Positions 22,948-35,689 of a stretch of 64,000 bases of DNA are shown piece by piece; the first letter of the stretch is position 1, and every line of letters starts with the position of its first letter. The translations under genes were made by a program, and so were the position numbers. Below the pieces are notes generated by a model. The model worked only from the letters and a program-made list of their open reading frames with translations, made no database searches and had not been told where the DNA came from. The stretch comes from Rapana venosa. Lineage: Eukaryota > Mollusca > Gastropoda > Neogastropoda > Muricidae. Location: the NCBI GenBank assembly GCA_028751875.1, contig CM054155.1, positions 7,323,162 through 7,387,161 on the forward strand, written 5' to 3'.

Positions 22948-23094
22948 AGGGTAAAAGCCGAGTCAAGGTAACTGCTTAGTTTTTATATAAAACTATGCAA
23001 GTTTTTGGTTTGATGAGGCGAAGCCGAATTGGACCAATAGTTGCCTGGTTTTGGATAAACAGTAAGTGGTTGAGCTTGACTCGGCTTTTACCCT
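22948..23094. repeat. Nested palindromic terminus, right end of V1
   Basis: Perfect 20-bp outer arms. The inner stem is well preserved here, with 'tttttggtttgatgaggcg' against 'cgaattggaccaat'. The right end of the element and the start of the LINE block meet here. Confidence 0.9.
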
Positions 23095-23289
23095 ATCTCT
23101 GGGGTGTATGTGAACTGGAACTCAAACTGAGATTTTTCATAAACGGAATTTTGATAAGCCAATGTGTTCTTGACACCAGGCCCTCATGAAAAAGAGAAAA
23201 AAACCCTCAAGCAATAAACAAAGAAAGAAATGTATAAATAAACTTTGGTGAATCAAAGACTTCACACACAGTCATCATACACATGTGAT

Positions 23290-23431
23290 TTGCATTATAG
23301 TGGACTACATCCATATCAATGGCATTTAAATACAGACCCTGAAAAACAACAACTCACAAAAGCATTTTGCTCATATCAACAACTCAGGAATCATTCACTA
23401 CGATAAAAGATGGACAGACAGCAAGAGAGAT

Positions 23432-23468
<37 letters not shown>

Positions 23469-25624
23469 TGCATATGTGTGTGTGCATGCGTGGAGAGAGG
23501 TGACATGGACAGTGATCATGACTTAGTGCTTACAGCTATAAAATCAAAACTGAAAGAAAACCATTGCATAGCCAACCATGGCATCAAGTTCAATACGGAG
23601 AACTGAAAGGCCTTAAATAGTTTCAGCCTTCAAGTCAGATAGGAAAGAAAACTTTGCAACACTGAATTTTGTGTGCAACAACATCACAAAAAAAACAAAA
23701 AACTCCTTGCAAGTAATAAGAGAGACAGCATAAAACGACAAGAAGATACAGCCATGGGGTGAGCTGAAAAGATGTTAGAAAATTGGCAATGTAAGGAAGA
23801 AAGCTCAAACAATATGATACGATAGACAACGAATTTTGGAACAGTGCATAATCATTGAGGAAGACATAAACTGAACATGCAGTAAGCAAGCTTTCAATAC
23901 CTTGGAAAAGCTCCCCATGGTTGAGCAGAACAGAATCATCAAAAGAAAAAAACAACCAGGTGCACTGCTCAATAGCAGCAATGAAGTTCTTAGCAGTTGG
24001 ATAAAATACTGCCAACAAGTAACATTGACAAGAAAACCAGAACTATTACCAGTGCTGAGAGAAGTGGAGGAAATAGTCTGCTACCTAAAAGAGAGTATGT
24101 CACCAGGAGTAGACAACATTCCTGCTGAATTACTCAAGCATGGAGGAGAAGACTGTAAACATACTAACAACACTTTGTCAAACAACCTGGGACACCAAGA
24201 TGTGGCCTCAAGAGTGGATGTAGTTTCTTATGATCCATTATCGTAGGAAAGGTAATCTAAGACATTGCCAGAACTGTTATCAGCAATCAACCTTTAAAGC
24301 CATCCAAGAAAGGTGATGCTCAGATTCATTCTGCATTGTCTTTAAACAACCCCCCCCCACAAAAAAACAAACCAACCAAAGAAGTGCTAACAAAAGAACA
24401 AGCTGGCCTCAGACCTGGAAGGAGTACAACTGAGCACAGTTTGAACTGCATGTTTATCATCAAGAAACATCACACCAAAAAGGTTACTTTCACAAATGCA
24501 TTGACTTCAAGAAAGCATTTGATAGAGTGTGGCATGATGGACATAGAAAAACACTTAGAACTTTTTCAAAATTGAGGAAGGTATCCAGTGCAAATCATTC
24601 AGACATTTATAGCAATGCTGGAAGTAAAAGTTCATATGAACAGCCAGATTGGTGATTTTTTTCAAACAACAGTAGGAGGTCAGAAGGTGAATTCTCTCAC
24701 CTACTTCATTCTGTTTCATTTTTAGAAGATCTTGAGGAGACACTCTCAAAATGGGCCACGATTCATCATCTCTTCTGGTGTGGATCCCAATTTCCACAAT
24801 CTGTGGTGTGCTGATGGCTTGATCTCCTAAGAGGCAGTAACATCAAACTCCAAGAATTTACAGCAAGTTAGAAAAAACGAGCTAGCGCTTAGAGTATGGA
24901 AATCAGTGCAGAGGAATAGCAAGCTCATGGTAAACAGCCCACAGTGAGAAGTAGACCTCAACTACCTTGTCTCCACACTGGCCAAGATGGTGCTCTTCAG
25001 CTTAAAATAAAGATCAGGCCTTGACATTGCGACTCAGAGGGCAAATGTGATTGAAATTGGAAAACAAGGAGATCAGTTCATAAGAAAAAAAACCCCCCGG
25101 AAGTTGTTGAGAGTACTGTCATATCAAAATTGCTGAACTGGATGTGAAAGCTGACCTTGACTGCTCACTGGAAAAGAAAAATCTGGTCTTCAAAATGAAA
25201 TCATCAGAAGGTCATTCACTTTTCTGGGGGCACCACAGAAACCAATGAGTCAGTGTGGCAAGAGTGATCATGAAAGCTGGGCCCCACCAGGAACAACCCC
25301 TTCTGGCTGTTGTAAAGAGGAGGAAGTGTGTGTTTGGTCACTTCACACTTCATAACTCTTTTGTCACAACTATCCTACAGGAGAACTTGGGAGAGGAAGA
25401 TGAAGGGAGACTAATATGAAGAACTGATGCAGAGAGCACCAAAGATTGGACCAGTCTTGACATTAGCGGTGTTGCCTGCAAAAGGATGAAGACAGACCAG
25501 CCTAGAGAACACTGTCCCTGTGTTGCCCAACAACCGTCTTGGTAATGCGTCACGGGCTGCTGCTTGCTGCTGCTTGCTGCTGATGGATGGATGATTAAAT
25601 GCAATGCCCCCCCCCCCCCCCCCA
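23290..25624 (+). mobile_element. RTE-type LINE, copy in block A2
   Basis: Better preserved than copy 1. The endonuclease tail MDSDHDLVLTAIKSKLKEN is at about 23503-23560, SPGVDNIPAELLKHGGEDC at about 24102-24158, QAGLRPGRSTTEH at about 24397-24436, and the motif A stretch IDFKKAFDRVWHDG complete at 24500-24541. FGHFTLHNSFVTTILQ is at about 25333-25380. A GA microsatellite at 23425-23469 lies upstream of the endonuclease tail. The RT frame is still interrupted. Confidence 0.88.
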
Positions 25625-25771
25625 GGTATTTCCCATTCCCTTCCCCGCATTTGACTGGACAAATCTTTATGACAGGGACTCTGCCTAACATATCTATCCT
25701 TGCACACCCAAAAAATCATTGATCAGTTATTTTCCTCTTTCTTCACTTTTCTTTTTCTGAATGGGTGAGTG

Positions 25772-27162
25772 TGTGTGTGTTTTGTAAACGCGTGCAGATA
25801 TAGGTGAAGGGACTGAGTCTGAGGGACTGGCGTTTCACAAAGGACTGGAGAGTGGCGTATGGTTACTCATTACAGTGGGTGTGTCGTGGGAGGTCTGACC
25901 ACTTCAGGTACAGTGCCTCTGTGTGTGTGTTTGTGTGTGTTTGCGCTCGCGCGGCATGTGTGTGTGTAAGTGACTATGTGTATGTGTTTAGTTTTTGGAA
26001 GTGTAGGCCATTGATCCTCAGTGTTGTTTTTTTCTGCAGTGCTTTTCAGTAGTTTGTTATTGTTCATTAGAAAACAACAGTAGGCATCACATATAATCCT
26101 GGATATGTGTGATAAACGAAGTGAACTGAATTTACAACTGGAGCAGGGGAATTACAGAGAGATCAACAAAAAGGATCAAGAAAGACATGAGAAAGGCAAG
26201 AAGAATGGGATTGGAAAACAATGCACCTATATCAAAGAAAGTTTGTCTAAGACAACAGCAGAAGGGCTATCAAATTATAATTCAGCTATCAGTGAAGTAG
26301 GCAAGAGTCAACAACATCAAAAGACAAGACGGGAAACTGCCTCAGAGCTGAAAAAGATATCATTAACATATGGACTGGAATATGTTCAGTGCTTGAACCA
26401 TTCAGACAACAAGGTGACCCCATCATCTTTACAAGTCTGGACTCAGAGGATGATGGACTTTTTCCCTATCCTCCATGAAGAAGGTGAGGCAGCAATCAAA
26501 TCACTGAAAAATGGGAAAGCTGCAGGCATTGACAACATCCCAGCAGAGCTGATCAAATACAGGGGGAGAACAGTGATAGACATCCTCACAAGAATTTGCA
26601 ACAAGATCTGGCAGACCGGAGAGTAGCCAGCATCTTAGACCCAATCACTCATCATTATGCAATCCAAGAAAGGCAATCTACAGCAATGTCAGAACTATCG
26701 AATGATCAGCCTCATAAGCAATGCCAGTAAAGTAATGTTAAAAGTAATCTTGAACAGACTGAAGGAAGGGGCAGATAAGATCATTGCCAAAGATAGGCAG
26801 GCTTTTGCCAAATCAAATGTACCACAGAACAGATATTCAACCTGCGAGTTCTGTATGAGAAATACAGCAGCACAAAATAGAAACTGTCTATGTTTCAAAG
26901 GACTTCAAAAGGCGTTGGACCGTGTATGGTATGATGCATTATGGGCCATAATGAAGAAGTACAACATGGGACAAAAGATCCTCCAGACCATCACAGAGCT
27001 ACACACAAAAGCCACCAACGCAGTCCTTGTTCAAGGCACGGTTGGGAATGGTTCCATACTCAGTGGGGAATCCTTCAGGTGTCTCCTATGTTATGACATG
27101 TTCTGTATCTTTCTTAAGCGCATAAAGAGGATACTTTGAAGAATCACCTGGACAGCAGTATT

Positions 27163-27197
<35 letters not shown>

Positions 27198-27739
27198 GCG
27201 GGTGGCCACTAATCACAACCTCAATGAATCGATGGACTAGGGAATGAACGGAATATAGCATCCTAATGTACCAACTGGATGATACATCCTAGATATGGAA
27301 TGGAGATCGTGCTGAGAAGACAAACTCCTGACAAAAAAACAGTGCCAAGCAATCACTACCAAAATACAGTCAGTGAAAGAACTTGTGGTTGTAGACACTT
27401 AAGTACCTTGGAGCTATTATTATGAAGAGGTTAAAGTCTGAAATATCGCAAGATAAAAGGCTGCACAACAGTAGCAGCAATGGCGAAGCTCAAGACATTT
27501 GGAAAGACCGAAACATCTCTCTCGGGACCAAGGTCACGCTACTGCCATGCACTGGTCATCTCCAATATCTGTATGCATGCGATCTAGACAGAATGCAGAT
27601 CTACAAAGAGGATCAGGCTTTGGAGATGAGATGTCAGAAGTTTCCTTGGTATTTCATACCTGGATCTCATTTACAAACGAAGTAGTCCGACAAACCATCA
27701 CCAACAAGTAAAGCCTAAAAAGACCCGTGAGCACAGTCA
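25772..27739 (+). mobile_element. Second RTE-type LINE, copy in block A2
   Basis: Long open frames at 26105-26626 and 26657-27139 span the RT N-terminus to the thumb. They include AAGIDNIPAELIKY, QNYRMISLISNASK and a palm motif A block altered to LQKALDRVWYDA. The first frame joins two parts that are separate in copy 1, because of local indels at 26456-26462. The G4C29 tract lies at 27163-27195. Confidence 0.82.
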
Positions 27740-30316
27740 TGGAAAATACCTTAAAAATGCATGATAATGATTAAAATTACAAATGCACAAAAAACTTTTC
27801 AACATTTTAAGGTAGTATGGTTTTAAATTCACGAATGGGTAGTTTGCATCATGAGTTCCTTTAATGATCCAAGTCTTTCATTGAATAGAGTTAAGTGAGA
27901 ATTACTTATTGAAAAACCTAAGAGGGAAATAATATTTGTTATCTATTCAACCCCTTGGCATTATCCCTATTTATCCCACAGGGTTTGACAACAAAATTCT
28001 TCTTTTATCTAAATAAAATTGAAGGGACTTCATGCATAAGAGGTATCAAATAAAAGTTAGACATTTAATATTTTAATCAAGAAAACCACATTGGAACAGG
28101 ATTGGAAGGTAACAGGGGTTTAAAGGTAACAAGTTAGGGAATACTAAATTGTTAACCCCAAAAAATTGAACTTTGAGCTGGAATGCAAGGCCCCCTTTTT
28201 CAACAATGTTTCTAATTGAATTTTTGTTGGGGAATAAAACCCAAGTGCTAGAAACTGGTGTTTTTTAATAATATCAAATTCAACTTTCAAAAAACTCCAA
28301 GGAATAGCTGAAATTTTGGTTTAGGAAATTTGGGTACTAGATCTTTTCTCAATTAAAACTAATCTGGATATCAAAAATGACTGACCAATACCCAAAGCTA
28401 TTTAATTTTTTTTTTTGGGGGGGGGCCCTACTAAAGCAATGGTCTCATCGATAATGGGGGGCATATTGCTAAGGTTGTTAGTTGGTTGATATTTTTTTAT
28501 GTCCAGGTTTTTAAAAAATTTTTCCCCCCTCCCACAACGCAAACCTGTCCTAACTGGACACTTTTCTAACGTCATCTCCCACGCATTAATCGAAACAAGT
28601 CAGGAAAACATCCACACTTTCCAGGGTTTTTGGGGTTTGTTTAAAAAGGTGTGGGCGCTTAAGTGATATGTGTTTTGATGGCTGGCGGTTTTGGAAAATT
28701 GGTGGGGGGGTGTGTAAAAACTGTGGAAGGATGATGGGGGAAGGACTGGGGAGATAAAGAGGAAGGAAGCTAGCAAAAAAGATAGTGTGGGTTTGAGATG
28801 ACCGTTTAGGGGAAAAATTTTTGGTGGAGTTATGTTTGGTGTTTGAAGACGTCTGATCCCATTGTATGTTATGTTCTCGACTACATGATTCTTAGGATTT
28901 GTAAAAATTAAATCTTTTTAAATGACAATTATTTTATAGAATTGGAATGAGCCAACATATTGGAATTCAAATATCAAAAAACATTGATTATAGTTTTAAG
29001 CAATATTATAATTTCTGACATTTTTTTATTTAAGTTTTTTGGTTTAATTTTGATTAAAACCCGGGGTTTCGTTTTAATTCCTTAACCCCCCCCATTCCAA
29101 CATCTAGTGTCTGGGAAAAGGTTTCTAGGAACACCCCGCCAGCCCCTTTGAATAACGAACCCACAAAACCACACAAACTCACAATGCCCCACGTGCTACG
29201 TCGGGAAAACGTACAAAATTTGAGGGCTTTTTCATTTGATAGATGTTGGCTGGAGATATGAAAGTTAAACGTTTGATGGGTGTAAACACTGGGAAAGGGT
29301 TGGAGGAGTAGGTGGGGAGAAAGGTGGGAAAATTTTGATGATATGTAAGGGGTTTGGGATTGCGTTTAAATAAAATTAGTAGGTGTTAAGTTGTGGTTGG
29401 AAGAATATTGAGTGCCTTGTGTTTGTTGTCAAAGTTTGGTTTTGGACTTCTAGGTTTGTAAAAATCGCATTTTTTATGTTTAAAAGGAAAATGATTTCTT
29501 AATTTGAATAGCAAGATACAAGCTGGAAATTAAGTTGAAAACAATGCACTTTGAGAATTAAACAAGTTTTTGTTTCTTTTAAATCCAACAATTATACATT
29601 TATTTGAATACAAACAACCTTTTTTTACGGGCCATTTTTCCAGAGTAATTGTCAATCAATTATTTCAGAGTATGAAAAAGGGAATCATTTCTTTTCAAAA
29701 GTTTAAGAAATATTTAAATTTCAATACTACATCACAACCTTACGGAATTACGTTAGAAATTTGTAATTTATGGAAATAGAATTATATATTTTGATTTTTG
29801 AAAGTCTCTACAGTCTGAGGCTGTGTGTCGGTAACAACTGTTTGATTTAAAGAAATAACCAGCACTAAAACAAATCAAGGTATTGATTGCGAACTTAATT
29901 TGGTGTGCTTTAGTTGTTGTTTTTTAAATATTTTTTTATTCTGTATGGTTTTAATGCATTTTTTTTGTTTTAATTCCCATTTTTTTAGTTAAAATTAAAG
30001 GATTTTGAGTCTTGATTTGATCGTCATTGGGGAACATTTATTACGTCTTCTTTTCTCCCTTTTCCTTCCCAAATAAACTAACCCCCTTTTAAATGTTACA
30101 AACGCACCTCTCCTCTTTGATTTTAAGTAATCTTTCGTTTTCGAATATTGTGTAGATACTAATAAAACCCTCAACCTTTCATTCGCTCTTACTCTTTTTT
30201 TCCATCTTGAACCTTCCTATCTCAAAACCGAGGTACAAATCAATAGGAAAAACCTAGACATATTTTTAAAAAAAATTTTCCTTTCAATGCAAAACCCCAA
30301 ACATCTAAAAACCCCT
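27740..30316. other. Low-quality AT-rich contig end, no gene seen
   Basis: Homopolymer-stretched sequence without recognisable coding or repeat homology to the rest of the window. The longest neutral frame is 69 codons. It runs into the assembly gap, consistent with a poorly supported contig end. Confidence 0.6.
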
Positions 30317-30816
30317 NNNNNNNNNNNNNNNNNNNNNNNNNNNNNNNNNNNNNNNNNNNNNNNNNNNNNNNNNNNNNNNNNNNNNNNNNNNNNNNNNNNN
30401 NNNNNNNNNNNNNNNNNNNNNNNNNNNNNNNNNNNNNNNNNNNNNNNNNNNNNNNNNNNNNNNNNNNNNNNNNNNNNNNNNNNNNNNNNNNNNNNNNNNN
30501 NNNNNNNNNNNNNNNNNNNNNNNNNNNNNNNNNNNNNNNNNNNNNNNNNNNNNNNNNNNNNNNNNNNNNNNNNNNNNNNNNNNNNNNNNNNNNNNNNNNN
30601 NNNNNNNNNNNNNNNNNNNNNNNNNNNNNNNNNNNNNNNNNNNNNNNNNNNNNNNNNNNNNNNNNNNNNNNNNNNNNNNNNNNNNNNNNNNNNNNNNNNN
30701 NNNNNNNNNNNNNNNNNNNNNNNNNNNNNNNNNNNNNNNNNNNNNNNNNNNNNNNNNNNNNNNNNNNNNNNNNNNNNNNNNNNNNNNNNNNNNNNNNNNN
30801 NNNNNNNNNNNNNNNN
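30317..30816. other. Assembly gap of exactly 500 N
   Basis: A round-number run of N, as scaffolding programs insert for gaps of unknown size. Reading frames that cross it are meaningless. Confidence 1.
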
Positions 30817-30905
30817 TTTGTTGACAGGGTTGTCAATGGGAAAGGTAGTTAACAGGTACACCTGACTTGATGTTTGTTAGTGTTATAAACATTTTATCTA
30901 CTATA
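30817..30905 (-). pseudogene. N-terminal fragment of penton-like gene (V2)
   Basis: About 90 bases corresponding to the start of the gene at 46206, cut by the gap. Confidence 0.55.
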
Positions 30906-30913
30906 GAATAATA

Positions 30914-32040
30914 ATGTATAAATATAATAAGGATGCAAAATACGAGGCTGGATCTCACTATAACCCAAAGACTATTACCTTTAATAAGCTAGATGTTGCT
31001 GTGTCAGAGACATTGATCTTCGAAGTAAAAGTTCCCAACCCACTGAAATCATACTTAAACCCACCAATTAAAGATGATGCCACTGCAAAGCATGGTTGTC
31101 TAATCCTATACAGTTCTATCAAAACCACTTAAACTTTGCTATCCACTGTGCAACTACGGGCTGTGGTGTGTCATATGCTGACCACATGAACCATCCAAAC
31201 CAGTTAGTAAAGTCTGTGTACAGGTTTCATGTGTACTATCAGTTTAGGCGTGTGTTATCTGAGCTGCAGGTCCCACTGCCCACTGATAGTAACTTCAATC
31301 CCTTTAATAGTAGGATTAACATGAAGGCAGTATGAGAGTGTCAATGAGTTCAATTGATCTAAGACTGCATCTCAGACAAGCACAGGACAAAATCATGGCA
31401 TGGGGACTCTGTATTTTGTGGGGTGTGCACAGGAGGTATTACTATGACTGGTGCCTCCAAATACATCTTTCTCACGTGGTGCAAGAGTTGTTCTTGGTTC
31501 AATAGAGCACAATGCACATGTATGCATGGACGACTTTTATTCTTGATAAGAGTGAAGGGTTAACAGGACCAGGATTAGAGAGGATTAATGACTCTGTTCG
31601 GACCTATGTGTGGTGCTTGCTTGGTGCACAGGCACAGACAAGTCAAGTATTATTGGTGGCACTGGGTTTGAGCACAGAAAGCAGTTTCTAGCAAATCTTG
31701 AAGACAGTATTAACTCGCTGTGACCTACCATCAAGCATCAAGCATTATCAAGATGTTCTTCACTATGCACGGTCTAAGGTAGACTTTGCTATATGGACAT
31801 GGTTATATATGCAGCCTTCCAACATGCAGTTACAAATAGGAACAATTACAAACTACAACAACAATATTATTATAGCTGGAGATGATGTGCAGCTTGGAAA
31901 AAATGAAAGATATGTAAACAATACACCATGCAACAGTAGTAGTCAGTAAAGTTAGAACACAGACAGAAACAACAAGGGAAAGAACTACACCACCATCCTC
32001 AGAGAAAAAAAAAACATAATTATTCCCTTGTAAGAGACAG
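30914..32040 (+). pseudogene. Unknown conserved protein divergent from penton-like gene (V2)
   Basis: Best view of this gene's start: a clean ATG and 72 codons (30914-31132) beginning MYKYNKDAKYEAGSHYNPK. Further open pieces lie at 31096-31335 (CGVSYADHMNHPNQLV) and 31698-31949 (WLYMQPSNMQLQIG). The total span suggests about 360-375 residues. No domain is recognised; polar composition without membrane segments argues for a structural or soluble role. The start codon is GTG in V3. Confidence 0.6.
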
Positions 32041-32049
32041 TCACTATGA

Positions 32050-33290
32050 TGAAATAACTGCTTAACAAGTATACTTGTTTAAGGGGCCTTGCTTATCTTT
32101 ATTTTAGAAAAGGAAGAAAACCAACAACTAAAACCAGTAACGCCCTATAAATTGCTCTGCCATAAATCCACAACTTTTCCTGCTGTTGATAATAGCCAGC
32201 TAACAACAGAACCATTATACCAGGAAGTGCTGGCCAACTTTGTAGGCTAATTTTTTTAATAGTCAGCTAAGTGGGGATGTTATCCTAACCCAGCTGTGCC
32301 TGTGGGTGCGGAAGGTGGTGGTGGTGGTGGTGGCGGAGTGTGCTCCTGTCAGCGCATAACAAGTGTGCTAATAGCGAAACCCAATGCTGTAATTATACTG
32401 ACAAGTGTTTATGCCTTGCTCGCGAAACAGTGTACGGATTCTTTCTAGTGTCGTGTTTTCATAAAGAATCGGTGTATTGTTTCTTTATTCTGCTAACTGA
32501 GATGTAGTTGTTGTCTGTTATTGTTTAAGACCTCTAATCTTGCTTGCGTTCATCTTGCAGATTTTTTAGACGCTGTGTGATTCTTTCTTTTATTCCTGGT
32601 AAGATTTGCATCGTCTTGCTTCTGCTAGCTTCTGCTTTTCTAGTTCATGTGTGAGCTAAATCACCTAGCTTTGCTAAATTATTTCAGTTGCCTCTAATAC
32701 TCTGTAGTGCTTGATTGAGCCCCATTATTTCTCGCAAGGGTATGGTGATCATTTATTGTTTTCATGCTGTGTCTATCTGCTTGTGAAGCTAGTTTCCAAC
32801 TCTAGAATAGTTTCAGTGTTGTGTTTGCCGACTGTGCTAGGTCTTCCAAGTGGTAGACTTTCAATGTTTGTTGGTAGTATTTGTTCAGCTTTTGTAGTTG
32901 TGAACAGCTTGCGTAGGCAGTCTGTTAGTAGTAGTGCATCACTAATACCCAAGTTTTCTCTGCATAGCAACACTTAGTCTCTGCTTGAGTGTATTTTTGC
33001 TAAAATGATGGGGTATATTTTCTTTGTTAATAAAACCTTTTCTCCTGGTCAGTTCAGCATACAATTGTCTTTGTTGTCCATATCATAGTCAGTAATGGTC
33101 TAGTACTTCTGGCGTTGGTTGTCCCAAACTTGGTGTGAAAATCTTTAACCCTTTTCTAATAATTCTCTTCTGACTGAATGAAGGGTGCTACAATGTTGCG
33201 CTTCACCCATATCATCAGCTGGCGTAAACACATATCCATATCTTATATCATAAGTCTTCCATTATTCTATTATTGTTTTTTTATTTTGCT
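32050..33290 (-). pseudogene. Coiled-coil/membrane protein, frameshifted (V2)
   Basis: The frame 32973-32773 retains ENLGISDALLLTDCLRKLF. The glycine/proline-rich linker and hydrophobic tail lie near 32280-32350. Same gene as V3 43748-44996. Confidence 0.55.
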
Positions 33291-33304
33291 ACTTATAGAA
33301 AAAG

Positions 33305-34560
33305 ATGGCGCAACAAACATTTGGAGCAATCCTTGATCCATACAGATGTTTAAAAGATCCTTAGGCATTAAAGGAAACAGACAGACAATCGTTATTACAA
33401 ACAAAACCCCCCCACTATTGATGAAATCAGATTCTGACTGTTAGGTTTCCTAATTTAGGAAAAGATGATGTCATTGTTCCAGGACAACTAGGCTTGCTTT
33501 TTAGATTGAACTAGATTGAAGATGATCCAAACAGAAGTGTGGTAGCAAACTTTGGTAGGGGTATTATAAAAAAAAAATTAGGTCAAGTAGAAAGGGAGGG
33601 AAGTCTATATTGAAAAAGGGAAAATATTCTTGATCTATATGATTTATGGGTGACAAAAGAAAAAAGATGATCTTATTTTTCAAGGGGAACAGGATGATGA
33701 GGGACTAAAAAACGATAGTTTTTGTGTAAGGGAACAAAAAAAAAGATTTTCTTCCTAGCAAAAACCTAGGAAAAATTTTGTACCTTTGATTTGAACTGCT
33801 CAGTTTCCCTCCTTACTATCAGGGGCACCAGAGACAGACTGTTATGAGCTACCTTTAAAGACATTGCTGTGTTTTTACACCAGTGAGCTGAACCAAAATA
33901 CAAAAAAACTAGTTATCTTTTTTGGTATGATGTTGCAATCCCCAACTTGCACGTTTGATTGCAAGCAATATCAGCGGCTTTCATTATTTTGAAAGAGTGC
34001 TTAACCCGCACATTAAAGAAGAGTAAAGCAAAACTGTGTGGAACTAAACTGAAAAACCCCGGGAAGATCATTAAAAAGGGAAAATTTAAGCTGTTTTAAG
34101 AAAAACCCCCCCTTTTCCAGATTAAATGAAGTTAAAACCCCCCTATTTAACATTTTTTCATGTACTATAGGGGACAGCCCAAACAAGTCTAGCCCCAGTT
34201 ATTTTCCATACAACCTTTTAGGGAAGAAAAATACTTTGGTTCTGGTCAACACAAAGAAACCCAAAAGGGTTACAACAAATCTTTACATTCATAATTTTGG
34301 CTTTTTTAAAGAAAACCCACATCTAAATATGCATTGTGGTTGATTAACAACAATGATGATAAGTGCATGGGTTAGGAAACGCTTGAAAAGGCCAGAAGGA
34401 AAATATCAAAAAGAGAAAGAGCAAGAAATGATGAGCCCCAAAAAATATATTTTTTTTAGTATGGTGAAAGCTCCATAGAAAAACAGACTAAAAGAATTGT
34501 TTAAAATGGACAGCTAAGGGGTTTTTTAAAAAAAAGCCATTTTCCCCTTAATATGGGGCA
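33305..34560 (+). pseudogene. Major capsid (hexon-like) protein, corrupted (V2)
   Basis: Begins MAQQTFGAI like V1, with an intact ATG. After about 33540 homopolymer errors destroy the frame, although the order of conserved segments can still be followed by eye against V1. Confidence 0.55.
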
Positions 34561-35360
34561 ATGGCTTTTTCAAGGACTTATTTGTTTTAGGATTTTTCAA
34601 AGTGTCAAAAACTTTCGGATTCTTGATTTTTCCCCCCAATAAAAAAAAATTACAGGAAAAAATTTATTTTGGGAAAAAATGAGAAAAATTTAGTATTTCC
34701 CCCCTTTAAGGCAGGGATTTTAAAACATAAGGCTTTTTGGAAAAAAAAAGGCAAACCCTTTTTTAAAAACCCCCTTAGCAGGGGCCCCTTTTAGAAAAGG
34801 AATAGGCAACGTTTGTGGGAGAAGAAGTTTAAAAAAATTTTTCGACAAAAAATTAAAATTTAAAATTTCCAACAAATCAAATTTTTAACACAAAAAGACA
34901 GGAGGGAATAACCCCGGGAAAAGAAAAATTACGAGGAAAAAAGAAAAGATAAAACAAAATGGACCAAACAAGAAAATTTTTACCAAAACAACCCCCCCAA
35001 AATTTGGTTTTAAAAAACCCCCGCTTTTTTTAAACCAAAAAAAAAATGCGAAACTAATTGTTAAATCATCTTTTGTGGGCTTTGATAAGGGGTTTTGGGG
35101 GAGTCATTAGCCATAGGGAAGGGGCTGGGCCAACAAGTGAAATTTTTAAAAAAAAAATTTCCCTCTTCAATTTCCCTTTTTTCTTAAAAAAATTTTTTTT
35201 GTTTTCACAGTCCCTATCCCGATTTTTAAATATTTGTTTTTGAATAAAAAAAAGGGGTAAGCCGTACTTAACCAAAAACTTTTTTTAAGTTTATTTTAAA
35301 ACTTCTTAAACCCTTTGAAGAAAGTTTGGGAATCGTTTTTGTCGCATTCCAAAAATTGTA
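34561..35360. other. Corrupted capsid-side flank of V2
   Basis: Dominated by A, T and C runs. It corresponds in position to V1 21387-22068, but too degraded to annotate. Confidence 0.5.
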
Positions 35361-35455
35361 ATCGGGAAAATCTTTCTATTTTTCATTAAAAGCATGGATA
35401 AAAGTCACTAGCTTTAATGGACCTGGGGCCGAGGAGATGGTTTTGCATTTTTTTT
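35361..35455 (+). ncRNA. Degraded copy of structured terminal element with T-run
   Basis: Aligns with V3 51727-51822: 'cattaaaagcat' and 'gctttaatgg' arms, then 'ggggccgaggagat' and a T-run. The left side is damaged, so pairing is only partial. Confidence 0.3.
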
Positions 35456-35500
35456 CTGTTTTAATCAAAAATAAATTTAGTATTCTTGCTGTTTTAGTAG

Positions 35501-35660
35501 AGTGATAGGAAAAAAGCCGACTCAATGGTAAACTGCTTAGTTTTTATATAATAACTATGCAAGTTTGGTTCGATGAGGCGATTAGCCGAATCGGACCAAA
35601 GTTGCCTGGTTTTGGGATAACAGTATGTGGTTGGCGTGAGTCGGCTTTTTTCCTATCTCT
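35501..35660. repeat. Nested palindromic terminus, right end of V2
   Basis: The arms are 'aggaaaaaagccgactca' on the left and 'tgagtcggcttttttcct' on the right. The inner stem pairs ttggttcgat with atcggaccaa. The inner flank 'atcaaaaataaatttagtat' is shared with V3. Confidence 0.9.
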
Positions 35661-35689
35661 TCTTTGTGCCTTTTGGATTGTTTTAGAAG

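Larger units (their letters stand above)
11641..23094 (-). mobile_element. Polinton/adintovirus-like element, copy V1
   Basis: Inverted relative to V3. It carries, from right to left in window order: right terminus (22948-23094), right module, major capsid gene (plus), coiled-coil/membrane protein (minus), unknown protein (plus), penton-like protein (minus), three unknown ORFs (minus) and the PolB gene (minus). The palindromic terminus is missing on the PolB side, where the element abuts block A1. Almost every gene is split by indels. Confidence 0.8.
22069..27739. repeat. Large duplicated block A, copy 2
   Basis: Second copy of 5666-11308. It carries the right module and terminus of V1 and the same two LINEs. 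In 22981-24560 it often preserves frames that are broken in copy 1, but in the second LINE the reverse holds, so neither copy is uniformly the better one. Confidence 0.95.
30817..35660 (+). mobile_element. Partial Polinton-like element, copy V2
   Basis: Same orientation as V1. It starts inside the penton-like gene at the gap edge and runs through the unknown gene, coiled-coil/membrane gene and capsid gene to a terminus at 35501-35660. From about 33380 onward the sequence is progressively corrupted by stretched homopolymers until 35431, where block B1 begins and quality recovers abruptly. Confidence 0.75.

Noticed and set aside
30217..30865. Long open frames across the gap
   Set aside because: They consist of translated N.
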